A stretch of 30,484 nucleotides of DNA from Bacteroidota bacterium. Lineage in GTDB: Bacteria > Bacteroidota > Bacteroidia > Bacteroidales > Dysgonomonadaceae. The position numbers were made by a program, and so were the translations under genes. The notes under the pieces were generated by a model. The model made no database searches. It was not told where the DNA came from and was given only the letters and a program-made list of their open reading frames with translations. The stretch's first letter is position 1, and the number at the start of each line of letters is the position of its first letter. Below are positions 16,101-23,131 of this stretch, piece after piece. The stretch covers positions 1 through 30,484 of the forward strand of contig JAEZZZ010000071.1 in the NCBI GenBank assembly GCA_023418255.1, given 5' to 3'.

Positions 16101-17473
16101 CCGAAGGCAATGCCTACAAAGTGGTTGTAAGCCGATTGGTGGAAATGCGAATTGTCGATCCTAATACAAAAATTGTTCTTTTGGCTCACAACGTTCCATA
16201 CGGTGCAAAACTCTATTTTGACCAAGGCGACAAAGTGAAAAAAGGCGATATAATTTCTGAATGGGACCCATTCAACGCGGTTATTATATCAGAAGCTACC
16301 GGTAAGATTCGATTTGAAAACTTCAAAGAAAACATCACATATAAAGTAGAATCTGACGAACAAACCGGATTAAAAGAAAAGGTGATTATCGAATCGCGCG
16401 ACAAAACTAAAACGCCATCAGCACACATCGTTAATGATAGCGATGATATTTTGCGCACCTACTCGCTTCCGCTAAGCGCGCACATCGTGAAAAACGATGG
16501 CGATGATGTGAAAGCCGGTGATGTGTTGGTTAAAATACCACGCGCAGTTGGAAAAACAGGTGATATCACGGGGGGGCTACCACGTGTTACTGAACTATTT
16601 GAGGCACGTAATCCGTCAAATCCGGCAGTAGTGTCTGAAATTGATGGTGAAATTTCATTCGGCAAGATCAAACGTGGGAATCAAGAAATTTCTGTTACAT
16701 CCAAAACAGGAGAGACCAAGAAATATATGGTTCCCCTCTCAAAACAAATTCTTGTGCAAGAAAACGATTATATCCGCGCGGGAATGCCATTATCCGATGG
16801 AGCAATTACCCCGGCAGACATACTCGCCATTATGGGGCCAACCACGGTGCAAGAATATATTGTAAATGAAGTACAAGATGTCTACCGTTTGCAAGGCGTG
16901 AAGATTAACGACAAGCACTTCGAAGTAATTGTGCGTCAAATGATGCGTAAGGTAGAGGTGGTGGATCCGGGAGACACACGCTTCTTGGAGCAGCAACTCG
17001 TTGATAAACACGAGATGATGGAAGAGAACGATCGCATCTGGGGCAAAAAAGTGATTACCGATGCCGGTGATTCACAAATTTTTGAACCGGGACAAATTGT
17101 TACGGCACGCAAATTGCGTGATGAGAACAGTTCGCTTAAACGGCGTGACTTAAAGACAGTGTCTTCGAGAGATGCCGTCCCTGCAACGGCAAATCAAGTA
17201 CTGCAAGGGATTACCCGAGCCGCTCTGCAAACCACAAGTTTCATGTCTGCCGCATCTTTCCAGGAAACAACCAAAGTACTGAACGATGCTGCTATCAATG
17301 GAAAAGAAGATAATCTGATTGGCCTGAAAGAGAATGTTATCTGTGGACATCTTATTCCTGCCGGAACAGGACAACGCGATTTTGAAAAACTCGTTGTAGG
17401 TTCGCGTGAAGAATATGAAAAGATAAATGCGGAAAAAAGAAACAAACTGCTCAAAGAGACTTTGGCAGAGTAA
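13190..17473 (+). CDS. rpoC: DNA-directed RNA polymerase beta' subunit
   Basis: The 1427-residue catalytic subunit holds the active-site magnesium. The N-terminal zinc site has Cys66, Cys68, Cys81 and Cys84 (CHCG ... CDRCG). The absolutely conserved NADFDGD loop is at 469-475, with Asp471, Asp473 and Asp475. The bridge-helix and trigger-loop region includes SGARGSREQIRQLSGMRG and GEPGTQLTLRTFHVGG. The second zinc cluster is CGTLRG ... CESAHGVCAKCYG. Length agrees with Bacteroidota beta'. It begins 85 bases after rpoB, and the operon ends with a strong terminator. Confidence 0.98.
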   Translation: MAFRKENKIKSNFSKITIGLASPEQILESSYGEVLKPETINYRTYKPERDGLFCERIFGPVKDYECHCGKYKRIRYKGIVCDRCGVEVTEKKVRRERTGHIHLVVPVAHIWYFRSLPNKIGYLLGIPTKKLDSIIYYERYVVIQAGVLKDRVEEKQLLTEDEYLDLLEGLPKENQSLEDSDPNKFIAKMGAEGILALLERINLDKLANQLRHSADTNTSQQRKNEALKQLQVVEAFRGSKNINKPEWMIMKVVPIIPPDLRPLVPLDGGRFATSDLNDLYRRVIIRNNRLKRLLDIKAPDVILRNEKRMLQEAVDSLFDNSRKSSAIKTDSNRPLKSLSDSLKGKQGRFRQNLLGKRVDYSARSVIVVGPELKMHECGLPKDMAAELYKPFIIRKLIERGIVKTVKSAKKIVDRKEPVVYDILEFVMKGHPVLLNRAPTLHRLGIQAFQPKLIEGKAIQLHPLSCTAFNADFDGDQMAVHLPLGNEAILEAQLLMLASHNILNPANGAPITVPSQDMVLGLYYITKIRPGAKGEGMTFYGEEEAIIAYNEGAVDIHALVKVIVDDIDENGDPIRKMHETSVGRVITNEYIPKEVGYINELLSKKSLRDIIGKVIKTCGVARTAQYLDDIKDLGYLMAFKGGLSFNLDDVIIPAEKETLIKEGYEEVERIMENYNMGFITYNERYNQIIDTWTHINSKLSNILMKQLSEDDQGFNSVYMMLDSGARGSREQIRQLSGMRGLMAKPQKSGAESAQIIENPILSNFKEGLSVLEYFISTHGARKGLADTALKTADAGYLTRRLVDVSQDVIVNEEDCGTLRGLVATAIKSNDEVTASLYERILGRVSVHDVQHPTTGDIIVYAGEEITEEIAQKIEESPIERVEIRSVLTCESAHGVCAKCYGRNLATGNMVQRGEAVGVIAAQSIGEPGTQLTLRTFHVGGIASNIATENSIVTKYDGILEFDELRYVETEDTEGNAYKVVVSRLVEMRIVDPNTKIVLLAHNVPYGAKLYFDQGDKVKKGDIISEWDPFNAVIISEATGKIRFENFKENITYKVESDEQTGLKEKVIIESRDKTKTPSAHIVNDSDDILRTYSLPLSAHIVKNDGDDVKAGDVLVKIPRAVGKTGDITGGLPRVTELFEARNPSNPAVVSEIDGEISFGKIKRGNQEISVTSKTGETKKYMVPLSKQILVQENDYIRAGMPLSDGAITPADILAIMGPTTVQEYIVNEVQDVYRLQGVKINDKHFEVIVRQMMRKVEVVDPGDTRFLEQQLVDKHEMMEENDRIWGKKVITDAGDSQIFEPGQIVTARKLRDENSSLKRRDLKTVSSRDAVPATANQVLQGITRAALQTTSFMSAASFQETTKVLNDAAINGKEDNLIGLKENVICGHLIPAGTGQRDFEKLVVGSREEYEKINAEKRNKLLKETLAE

Positions 17474-17490
17474 ACAATGGCTCGATTTGT

Positions 17491-17527
17491 AAAAAAACCG
17501 TTCTGAAGATCTCATAACGGTTTTTTT
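17491..17527 (+). terminator. Intrinsic terminator of the rpoBC operon
   Basis: AAAAAAACCGTT (17491-17502) pairs with AACGGTTTTTTT (17516-17527), a 12-bp stem with a 13-base loop whose right arm runs into seven Ts. It lies 18 bases after the rpoC stop. Confidence 0.85.
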
Positions 17528-17672
17528 ATTTTGTCAGCAAATGAATATATGCGAGTGTGGATTTAACCCATCACATATCAAACATCAATAACAGAGAAAG
17601 TAAATGATAAAAAACATTCTTTCATCTATAAACGTTCACCAAAAAGGGGCTCTTCTTTTACGAAAAAATGTG

Positions 17673-17681
17673 TACATTTGC
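17673..17681 (+). promoter_or_regulatory. Promoter -7 element for aspS
   Basis: TACATTTGC matches TAnnTTTG. The -33 position has only a T-rich stretch (CTTCTTTTA). The expected leader is about 30 bases. Nothing else is seen between the rpoC terminator and this site. Confidence 0.55.
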
Positions 17682-17716
17682 ACCATAATATCTAACGGAA
17701 AAAAACTTCAATCAAT

Positions 17717-19465
17717 ATGTATAGAAACAGAACATGCGGTGAACTCACCATCGCTGATGCAAACAAGAAGGTGACGCTCGCCGGATGGATTGCACGCATC
17801 AGAAACATGGGTGGCATGACCTTTATAGACCTTCGCGACAGATACGGAATCACTCAGCTTTCGTTTAATCAGGAAGTCAATCCCGACCTGTGCAAACAAG
17901 CCAATAAGCTAGGACGCGAATGGGTTGTACAAATAGAAGGTGTTGTAACGGAGCGTTCGCGCAAAAACCCGAACATCTCCACAGGAGATATAGAGATTAT
18001 CGTATCGCGTTTGAAAGTATTGAATGCTTCTAAAACGCCACCTTTTACCATTGAAAATGAAACCGATGGCGGAGATGACATTCGCATGAAGTACAGATAT
18101 TTAGATTTGCGACGTGAGATAGTGCGTAATAATTTGGAACTACGTCACAAGTTGACATTTGAAACACGACGCTATCTGGACGACAAGAAATTTATCGAAG
18201 TGGAAACACCTATGCTGATTGCTTCCACACCGGAAGGAGCGCGCGACTTTATTGTTCCCTCGCGAATGAATCCGGGTGAGTTCTATGCCCTACCCCAGTC
18301 ACCACAGCTGTTTAAGCAATTGCTTATGGTGTCAGGGTTTGACCGCTATTTCCAAATCGTGAAATGTTTTCGAGACGAAGACCTGCGTGCCGACCGCCAA
18401 CCCGAGTTTACACAGATTGACTGCGAAATGTCGTTCGTGCAACAAGAGGATGTGTTACAGATGTTTGAGGGCTTGGTAAAACATCTTTTCCAAAAAGTAA
18501 AAAATGTGCAATTGCCCGATTTTTCACGCATAAAGTATGCCGATGCCATGCGATTGTATGGTTCTGATAAACCGGACACTCGTTTTGGAATGACCTTTGT
18601 GGAAATCAAAGATTTGACAGAAGGACGAAACTTTATGGTGTTTGATTCGGCAGAATATGTGGGAGCTATTTGTGCCAAAGGCTGTGCAAACTATACCCGC
18701 AAACAACTGGACGAACTCACCAATTTTGTGAAACGACCACAGATTGGTGCCAAAGGTTTAATTTACGTACGCTACGATGACGATGGCTCATTGAAATCGT
18801 CCGTTGATAAATTCTTTACCGAAGAGGATTTAAAGCAGTGGGCTGAAAGATGCGAAGCACAACCGGGCGACCTGTTGCTGGTAATGGCAGGGGAAACCGA
18901 GACCACACAAAAACAGCTGGCGGAACTTCGCCTCGAAATGGGCAACCAGCTGGGATTGAGAGATAAGAACACCTACCAGTGCCTTTGGGTAGTGGATTTC
19001 CCACTTTTGGAAGAAGACACCGAGTTGGGACGTTTTTTTGCCAAACACCACCCTTTCACTTCACCTGTCGCCGAAGACATTCCGCTACTGCATTCCAATC
19101 CAAAGGCGGTGCGCGCCAACGCGTACGACCTGGTTATCAATGGCGTGGAAGTGGGTGGAGGCTCCATTCGTATTCATGAGCGGGAGCTGCAAGAGAAGAT
19201 GTTTTCCGTGTTGGGTTTCACACCGGAGAAGGCGCAAGAACAGTTTGGTTTTTTGATGAACGCCTTTCAATATGGCGCGCCACCTCACGGCGGCATCGCC
19301 TTTGGATTGGATCGGCTGGCTTCTCTCTTTGCTGGACTCGACAGCATCCGCGATTGTATCGCCTTCCCGAAAAACACCACCGGGCGCGATGTGATGATTG
19401 ACGCTCCGGCACACGTAGAAAAAGAACAATTGGATGAACTGGGCATTATACTGAAAAGCATATAG
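17717..19465 (+). CDS. aspS: Aspartate--tRNA ligase
   Basis: This 582-residue class II synthetase charges tRNA-Asp. The N-terminal OB-fold anticodon-binding domain covers about 1-105 (TLAGWIARIRNMGGMTFIDLRDR). Motif 1 is near 125-150, motif 2 is FRDEDLRADRQPEFTQIDCEM (Arg219 in FRDED), and motif 3 is GGIAFGLDRL near 530-539. Between motifs 2 and 3 lies the bacterial GAD insertion domain. Length fits the bacterial type. It is a single gene with its own promoter and ends at a terminator shared with the convergent ackA. Confidence 0.97.
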   Translation: MYRNRTCGELTIADANKKVTLAGWIARIRNMGGMTFIDLRDRYGITQLSFNQEVNPDLCKQANKLGREWVVQIEGVVTERSRKNPNISTGDIEIIVSRLKVLNASKTPPFTIENETDGGDDIRMKYRYLDLRREIVRNNLELRHKLTFETRRYLDDKKFIEVETPMLIASTPEGARDFIVPSRMNPGEFYALPQSPQLFKQLLMVSGFDRYFQIVKCFRDEDLRADRQPEFTQIDCEMSFVQQEDVLQMFEGLVKHLFQKVKNVQLPDFSRIKYADAMRLYGSDKPDTRFGMTFVEIKDLTEGRNFMVFDSAEYVGAICAKGCANYTRKQLDELTNFVKRPQIGAKGLIYVRYDDDGSLKSSVDKFFTEEDLKQWAERCEAQPGDLLLVMAGETETTQKQLAELRLEMGNQLGLRDKNTYQCLWVVDFPLLEEDTELGRFFAKHHPFTSPVAEDIPLLHSNPKAVRANAYDLVINGVEVGGGSIRIHERELQEKMFSVLGFTPEKAQEQFGFLMNAFQYGAPPHGGIAFGLDRLASLFAGLDSIRDCIAFPKNTTGRDVMIDAPAHVEKEQLDELGIILKSI

Positions 19466-19501
19466 GGAGAGTACTATACCTGTCATCAATACATAAAATG
19501 G

Positions 19502-19534
19502 AAATGCCTGAAACATAAAACATTTCAGGCATTT
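19502..19534. terminator. Bidirectional terminator between aspS and ackA
   Basis: AAATGCCTGAAA (19502-19513) and TTTCAGGCATTT (19523-19534) form a perfect 12-bp stem with a 9-base loop, with T-rich flanks on both strands. It sits between two convergent genes and probably serves both. Confidence 0.8.
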
Positions 19535-19560
19535 GTTATTATACTGACGCTAAAACCGGA

Positions 19561-20763
19561 TTACTGACATCCCAAAATCCGCATCGTATCACGAGCAATT
19601 GTGAGCTCTTCATCCGTTGGTACCACAACCACTTTCACTCTTGATCCGGGTGTACTGATAACAGCCTCTTTACCCCGAATGGTAGCATTAAACTCATTAT
19701 TGAGTTCAATGCCCATAAAGCCCATATCGCTGCATACCGCTTCACGCAAGCTCGTTTGATTTTCGCCCACACCCGCCGTGAAAACCAATATATCTAATCC
19801 GCCCATGGCGGCAGCGTACGAGCCAATATATTTCTTAATGCGATATTCATACATATTCAACGCCAATTTGGCACGTTTGTTTCCGGCATTGATAGCATCT
19901 TCAATCTCGCGCATATCGGAAGAGATGCCCGAAATACCCAATACACCTGAGAACTTATTGAGTAGCGTGGAGATACCTTGCGCGCTCAGATGCTCTTTTT
20001 CAAGAATAAATGATATGGCTCCCGGATCTAAATCGCCACAACGCGTCCCCATCAAAAGACCTTCTACGGGCGTCATCCCCATGCTGGTGTCAATTGATTT
20101 TCCATTTTTGATTGCTGTTACAGAACCGCCATTTCCAACGTGCGCAGTGATGATGCGCTGCTTTTCGTACGGCACATTCAAGATTTCGCAGACACGCTCC
20201 GACACATAGCGATGGCTTGTGCCATGAAATCCGTAGCGGCGAATAGCATATTTCTCGTACAGTGAATAGGGAATGCCATACATGTAAGCATAATCGGGGA
20301 TGGTCTGATGAAAAGCGGTGTCAAACACGCCTACTTGTGGTTTGCCCGGCATCAGTTGTGTGACCGCCTCAATACCTTTTAGGTTAGGTGGATTGTGCAA
20401 CGGTGCCAACTCAATGCACTCATGCATCATCTTAACCACTTCATGGGTTATCAACACACTGCTGTTGAATTTTTCGCCACCATGCACCACACGATGCCCT
20501 ACGGCATCAATTTCATCCAGCGACTTAATGCAGCCATATTTTTCACTTAACAGAACGCCGAGAATATATTCTATTCCGGCACGGTGCTCCAATATTTCGC
20601 CTTCTAAAATCACTTTTTGTCCGTCTGGAAGCGTCAGTTTAAGAAACGAACCTTTCAAACCTATTTTTTCTATTCCGCCCTGTGCCAACACATCGGAATT
20701 ATCCATGTTAAAAAGCTTATATTTGATTGAAGAGCTGCCACAGTTTAAAACCAGTACTTTCAT
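19561..20763 (-). CDS. ackA: Acetate kinase
   Basis: The 400-residue protein makes acetate and ATP from acetyl phosphate and ADP. It begins MKVLVLNCGSSSIKYKLF, the first phosphate-binding motif of the ASKHA fold. Further family motifs are HRVVHGGEKF, HNPPNLKGIEA, GFHGTSHRYVS, AHVGNGGSV, GTRCGDLDPG and VFTAGVGENQ. Length is normal. It is the last gene of a minus-strand operon, 18 bases after the dehydrogenase-like gene and downstream of pta, so the acetate-forming ATP pathway is encoded together. This points to a fermentative way of life. Confidence 0.97.
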   Translation of the reverse strand: MKVLVLNCGSSSIKYKLFNMDNSDVLAQGGIEKIGLKGSFLKLTLPDGQKVILEGEILEHRAGIEYILGVLLSEKYGCIKSLDEIDAVGHRVVHGGEKFNSSVLITHEVVKMMHECIELAPLHNPPNLKGIEAVTQLMPGKPQVGVFDTAFHQTIPDYAYMYGIPYSLYEKYAIRRYGFHGTSHRYVSERVCEILNVPYEKQRIITAHVGNGGSVTAIKNGKSIDTSMGMTPVEGLLMGTRCGDLDPGAISFILEKEHLSAQGISTLLNKFSGVLGISGISSDMREIEDAINAGNKRAKLALNMYEYRIKKYIGSYAAAMGGLDILVFTAGVGENQTSLREAVCSDMGFMGIELNNEFNATIRGKEAVISTPGSRVKVVVVPTDEELTIARDTMRILGCQ

Positions 20764-20781
20764 AATTGTCTTGTTTCGATG

Positions 20782-21759
20782 TTAAAATAGAGATTTGTTT
20801 TCTTCCATAATTTTTCCCTTCTCGTCGTAAATATAGAATCCTTTACCGGTGCGTATGCCCAATTGTCCGGTGCGATAAAGTTTCCATAAAATAGGATTCG
20901 GCTTATAACGCCTGTCACCAAAATCGTTGAACATGGCCTCCATGAGCATTACAAGACGCTCGATGCCGATAATATCCGCCAATCGGAAAATACCATAGCG
21001 CTGTCCATAAATGATGGTAAAAGTCTCTTCCACATCTTTAAGTGAAGCCACACGCTCCATCAATATTTGACATGCTTCGTTCAGCGTGATGGCAATCAAA
21101 CGAACACTTACGTTGCCGTTGCTTTCATTTACTTTGTGAGGAATAAATCCGATGAGTTTGGCAAATGTCTCCATTTTTTCATACACCTCATCGGAAGTGT
21201 ACATACCGCGCACAATCTCTAACACGCGAGCATCGGAATGTGAAACCGGGAAGTAGAGACTCACACAGCGTTCTTTGTGCTCTAAGGAAGCAGCTAACTC
21301 GCTTACAATAACCGTATAGCCATTGGTAGCTATAATGGCGTCTTTTTCAAGAATGGTTTCCAGTTTCTTAAAAATATTTTTGCGCAAAGGCGTGCTTCTA
21401 CGTCCTGTTTCGGAATAGCGAGTACATTCAATCACCAAATCACATCCTTTGAAATCGCTATATTCCAACGTGGGTGTAATGCGATTCAGGATGCCTCGTT
21501 TCTCGGATTGTGTCAATCCCCAATTCTCAATTTCCGTATCGAGGCTGTTGCTCAACCGCTCCATTACATATTCAACGCGTTCGGGTGATTCATCCATAAA
21601 GACCACATCCAAGCCTTTGGAAGCAGCTAGGTTGATGATGGTGCGTCCCTCTTTTCCGGCACCTACAACGCCTACTTTCGAAAACAACGTCCTTTTCCCT
21701 TTTTGGGTGCTTGCATCTAACGCATAGCTTTCAATGGACTCTTTAATAAGTTCGCTCAT
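20782..21759 (-). CDS. 3-hydroxyacyl-CoA dehydrogenase-like protein, apparently lacking key catalytic residues
   Basis: The 325-residue protein has the NAD-binding Rossmann domain of 3-hydroxyacyl/3-hydroxybutyryl-CoA dehydrogenases (GVVGAGKEG at 30-38, acidic end of strand 2 in VVFMDE). It also has the family's C-terminal helical domain, ending PILWKLYRTGQLGIRTGKGFYIYD. By-eye alignment with the family motif HFFNP gives YFPVS (Tyr169 at the catalytic His position). The SNTSS serine position reads TNGYT, and the family Asn in VNRL reads VSVRL (Val219). Glu181 is kept. It may be a non-catalytic or changed-function paralogue. It lies 15 bases after pta and 18 before ackA, so a link to acetyl-CoA or acyl-CoA handling is likely but unproven. 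Confidence 0.8.
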   Translation of the reverse strand: MSELIKESIESYALDASTQKGKRTLFSKVGVVGAGKEGRTIINLAASKGLDVVFMDESPERVEYVMERLSNSLDTEIENWGLTQSEKRGILNRITPTLEYSDFKGCDLVIECTRYSETGRRSTPLRKNIFKKLETILEKDAIIATNGYTVIVSELAASLEHKERCVSLYFPVSHSDARVLEIVRGMYTSDEVYEKMETFAKLIGFIPHKVNESNGNVSVRLIAITLNEACQILMERVASLKDVEETFTIIYGQRYGIFRLADIIGIERLVMLMEAMFNDFGDRRYKPNPILWKLYRTGQLGIRTGKGFYIYDEKGKIMEENKSLF

Positions 21760-21774
21760 AGTGTGTATAAATAT

Positions 21775-22782
21775 TTATTTTTTCAGTTCAATTGCTTGAT
21801 TAGCTGTGATTGCCACCATGTTGTAAATATCATCTACGGAACAGCCCCTCGAAAGGTCGTTCACGGGTGCCGCGATACCCTGCAAAACGGGACCTATGGC
21901 TTCGGCATTTCCTAAGCGTTGAACCAGTTTGTAGGCAATGTTCCCTGTTTCTAATGTAGGGAAAACCAACACATTGGCTCGTCCGGCTATGGGGCTTCCG
22001 GGGGCTTTTTTCTCTCCTACCGATGGAACGAGTGCCGCATCGGCTTGCAGTTCACCATCAATGGCTAAACGCGGAGCTTGCTCTTTAGCTAGACGAGTGG
22101 CTTCCACCACCTTATCCACCATTTCGTGCGAGGCGCTGCCTTTTGTCGAAAAACTGAGCATCGCGACGCGTGGCTCTATGCCTACTAAAGCTCGCGCCGT
22201 TTGAGCTGTGGCAATGGCTATTTGTGCCAATTCTGGTGCCGTGGGATTGGGCAGTACGGCACAATCGGCGACCACAATCACGCCATCTTCGCCATATTGT
22301 TTGGCTTGGGTAAACAGCAAGAACGCACCGGATACGACCTGAATACCCGGCATGGTTTTTATAATCTGAAAAGCAGGGCGTAACACATTGCCTGTGGTGT
22401 TTTCAGCTCCGGCGATTTCGCCATCGGCATCGCCACTTTTAATCATCAAACACGCCAAATATAGTGGGTCTTCAACCAATTTAGAAGCGTCTTCATAAGT
22501 CAATCCTTTCTTTTTACGCAGTTCAACTAAAAGCTGCGTATATTCTTCTTTTTTTTCGTGAGATGTCGCGTCCACAATGGTTGCCTTGTCGATATGTTTC
22601 AATTGCATCGACTCTGCCAACGATTTTATTTCTTTCGGCTTGCCGATTAAAATAATGTCTGCTACACCATCGCCCAATAGGCGATCGGCGGCTTGCAGCG
22701 TTCTCTTCTCCGTTCCTTCGGGAAGCACAATGCGTTGCTTGTTCTCTTTGGCACGTGCTACGATATTCTTTAATAAGTTCAT
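21775..22782 (-). CDS. pta: Phosphate acetyltransferase
   Basis: The 335-residue protein converts acetyl-CoA and phosphate to acetyl phosphate and CoA. It is the short form made of the PTA_PTB catalytic domain only, without the N-terminal DRTGG regions of the enterobacterial enzyme. Motifs visible are RIVLPEGTEKRTLQAAD near the start, GEIAGAENTTGNVLRPA near 122-138, MLSFSTKGSASH near 207-218, and PGSPIAGRANVLVFPTLETGN near 261-281. It is first in the pta - dehydrogenase-like - ackA operon. A TAnnTTTG-type promoter lies about 76 bases upstream on the minus strand. Confidence 0.96.
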   Translation of the reverse strand: MNLLKNIVARAKENKQRIVLPEGTEKRTLQAADRLLGDGVADIILIGKPKEIKSLAESMQLKHIDKATIVDATSHEKKEEYTQLLVELRKKKGLTYEDASKLVEDPLYLACLMIKSGDADGEIAGAENTTGNVLRPAFQIIKTMPGIQVVSGAFLLFTQAKQYGEDGVIVVADCAVLPNPTAPELAQIAIATAQTARALVGIEPRVAMLSFSTKGSASHEMVDKVVEATRLAKEQAPRLAIDGELQADAALVPSVGEKKAPGSPIAGRANVLVFPTLETGNIAYKLVQRLGNAEAIGPVLQGIAAPVNDLSRGCSVDDIYNMVAITANQAIELKK

Positions 22783-22857
22783 AATGTTATTTGTGTTGAT
22801 TATTTAAATTATTTGGATGATTGTATGATTTTTCATTTATCTATTAGCTGTTGATTA

Positions 22858-22892
22858 CAAAAATACGAAAAAAGGTTGAATAGCGACTCAAA
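22858..22892 (-). promoter_or_regulatory. Possible promoter of the pta operon
   Basis: CAAAAATA at 22858-22865 is TATTTTTG on the minus strand, fitting TAnnTTTG. A CAAA (TTTG on the minus strand) at 22889-22892 could be the -33 element, though the 23-base spacing is slightly long. Confidence 0.42.
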
Positions 22893-23049
22893 AGAGAGGA
22901 AAAAGAGGGAGTAGCCCTTTATGCAGTAGAAAATCAATTTAACGAGAAACAGCTACATACCAAAGAGAACAAACAAAAAGCCTTGTAAAAAGAGAAAGTC
23001 TCTCTTGCAAACGATTGCATCCCAAAGGAAATAAAAGGATGAAAATTGA

Positions 23050-23081
23050 TTTTTATTCGAAAGAATTTATTGTAGCTTTGC
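23050..23081 (+). promoter_or_regulatory. Bacteroidota-type promoter for malQ
   Basis: TTTT (23050-23053), 19 bases, then TAGCTTTGC (23073-23081) gives a near-consensus -33/-7 pair. The predicted leader is about 44 bases. Confidence 0.6.
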
Positions 23082-23131
23082 ATCACGTTGCGACAGGCAA
23101 ATTGTAACAATCCATAAAATCTGAAAATAGA

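Larger units (their letters stand above)
22783..23131. other. Divergent intergenic region between pta and malQ
   Basis: No gene is supported in these 349 bases. The region holds a minus-strand promoter candidate for pta (22858-22865), a plus-strand promoter for malQ (23050-23081), and two small hairpins: AGAGA-AAG-TCTCT near 22988-23005 and TGCAA-ACGA-TTGCA just after it. Confidence 0.55.

Noticed and set aside
9786..17515. Many minus-strand frames of 60-145 codons opposite rpoB and rpoC
   Set aside because: They are shadows of long, conserved genes with no promoter, start context or recognisable protein.
19085..19516. 143-codon minus-strand frame opposite aspS
   Set aside because: It lies inside the conserved C-terminal catalytic part of aspS and runs into the shared terminator.
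20069..20785. Plus-strand frames opposite ackA (143 and 155 codons nearby)
   Set aside because: They are antisense to a fully conserved acetate kinase and show no family features.
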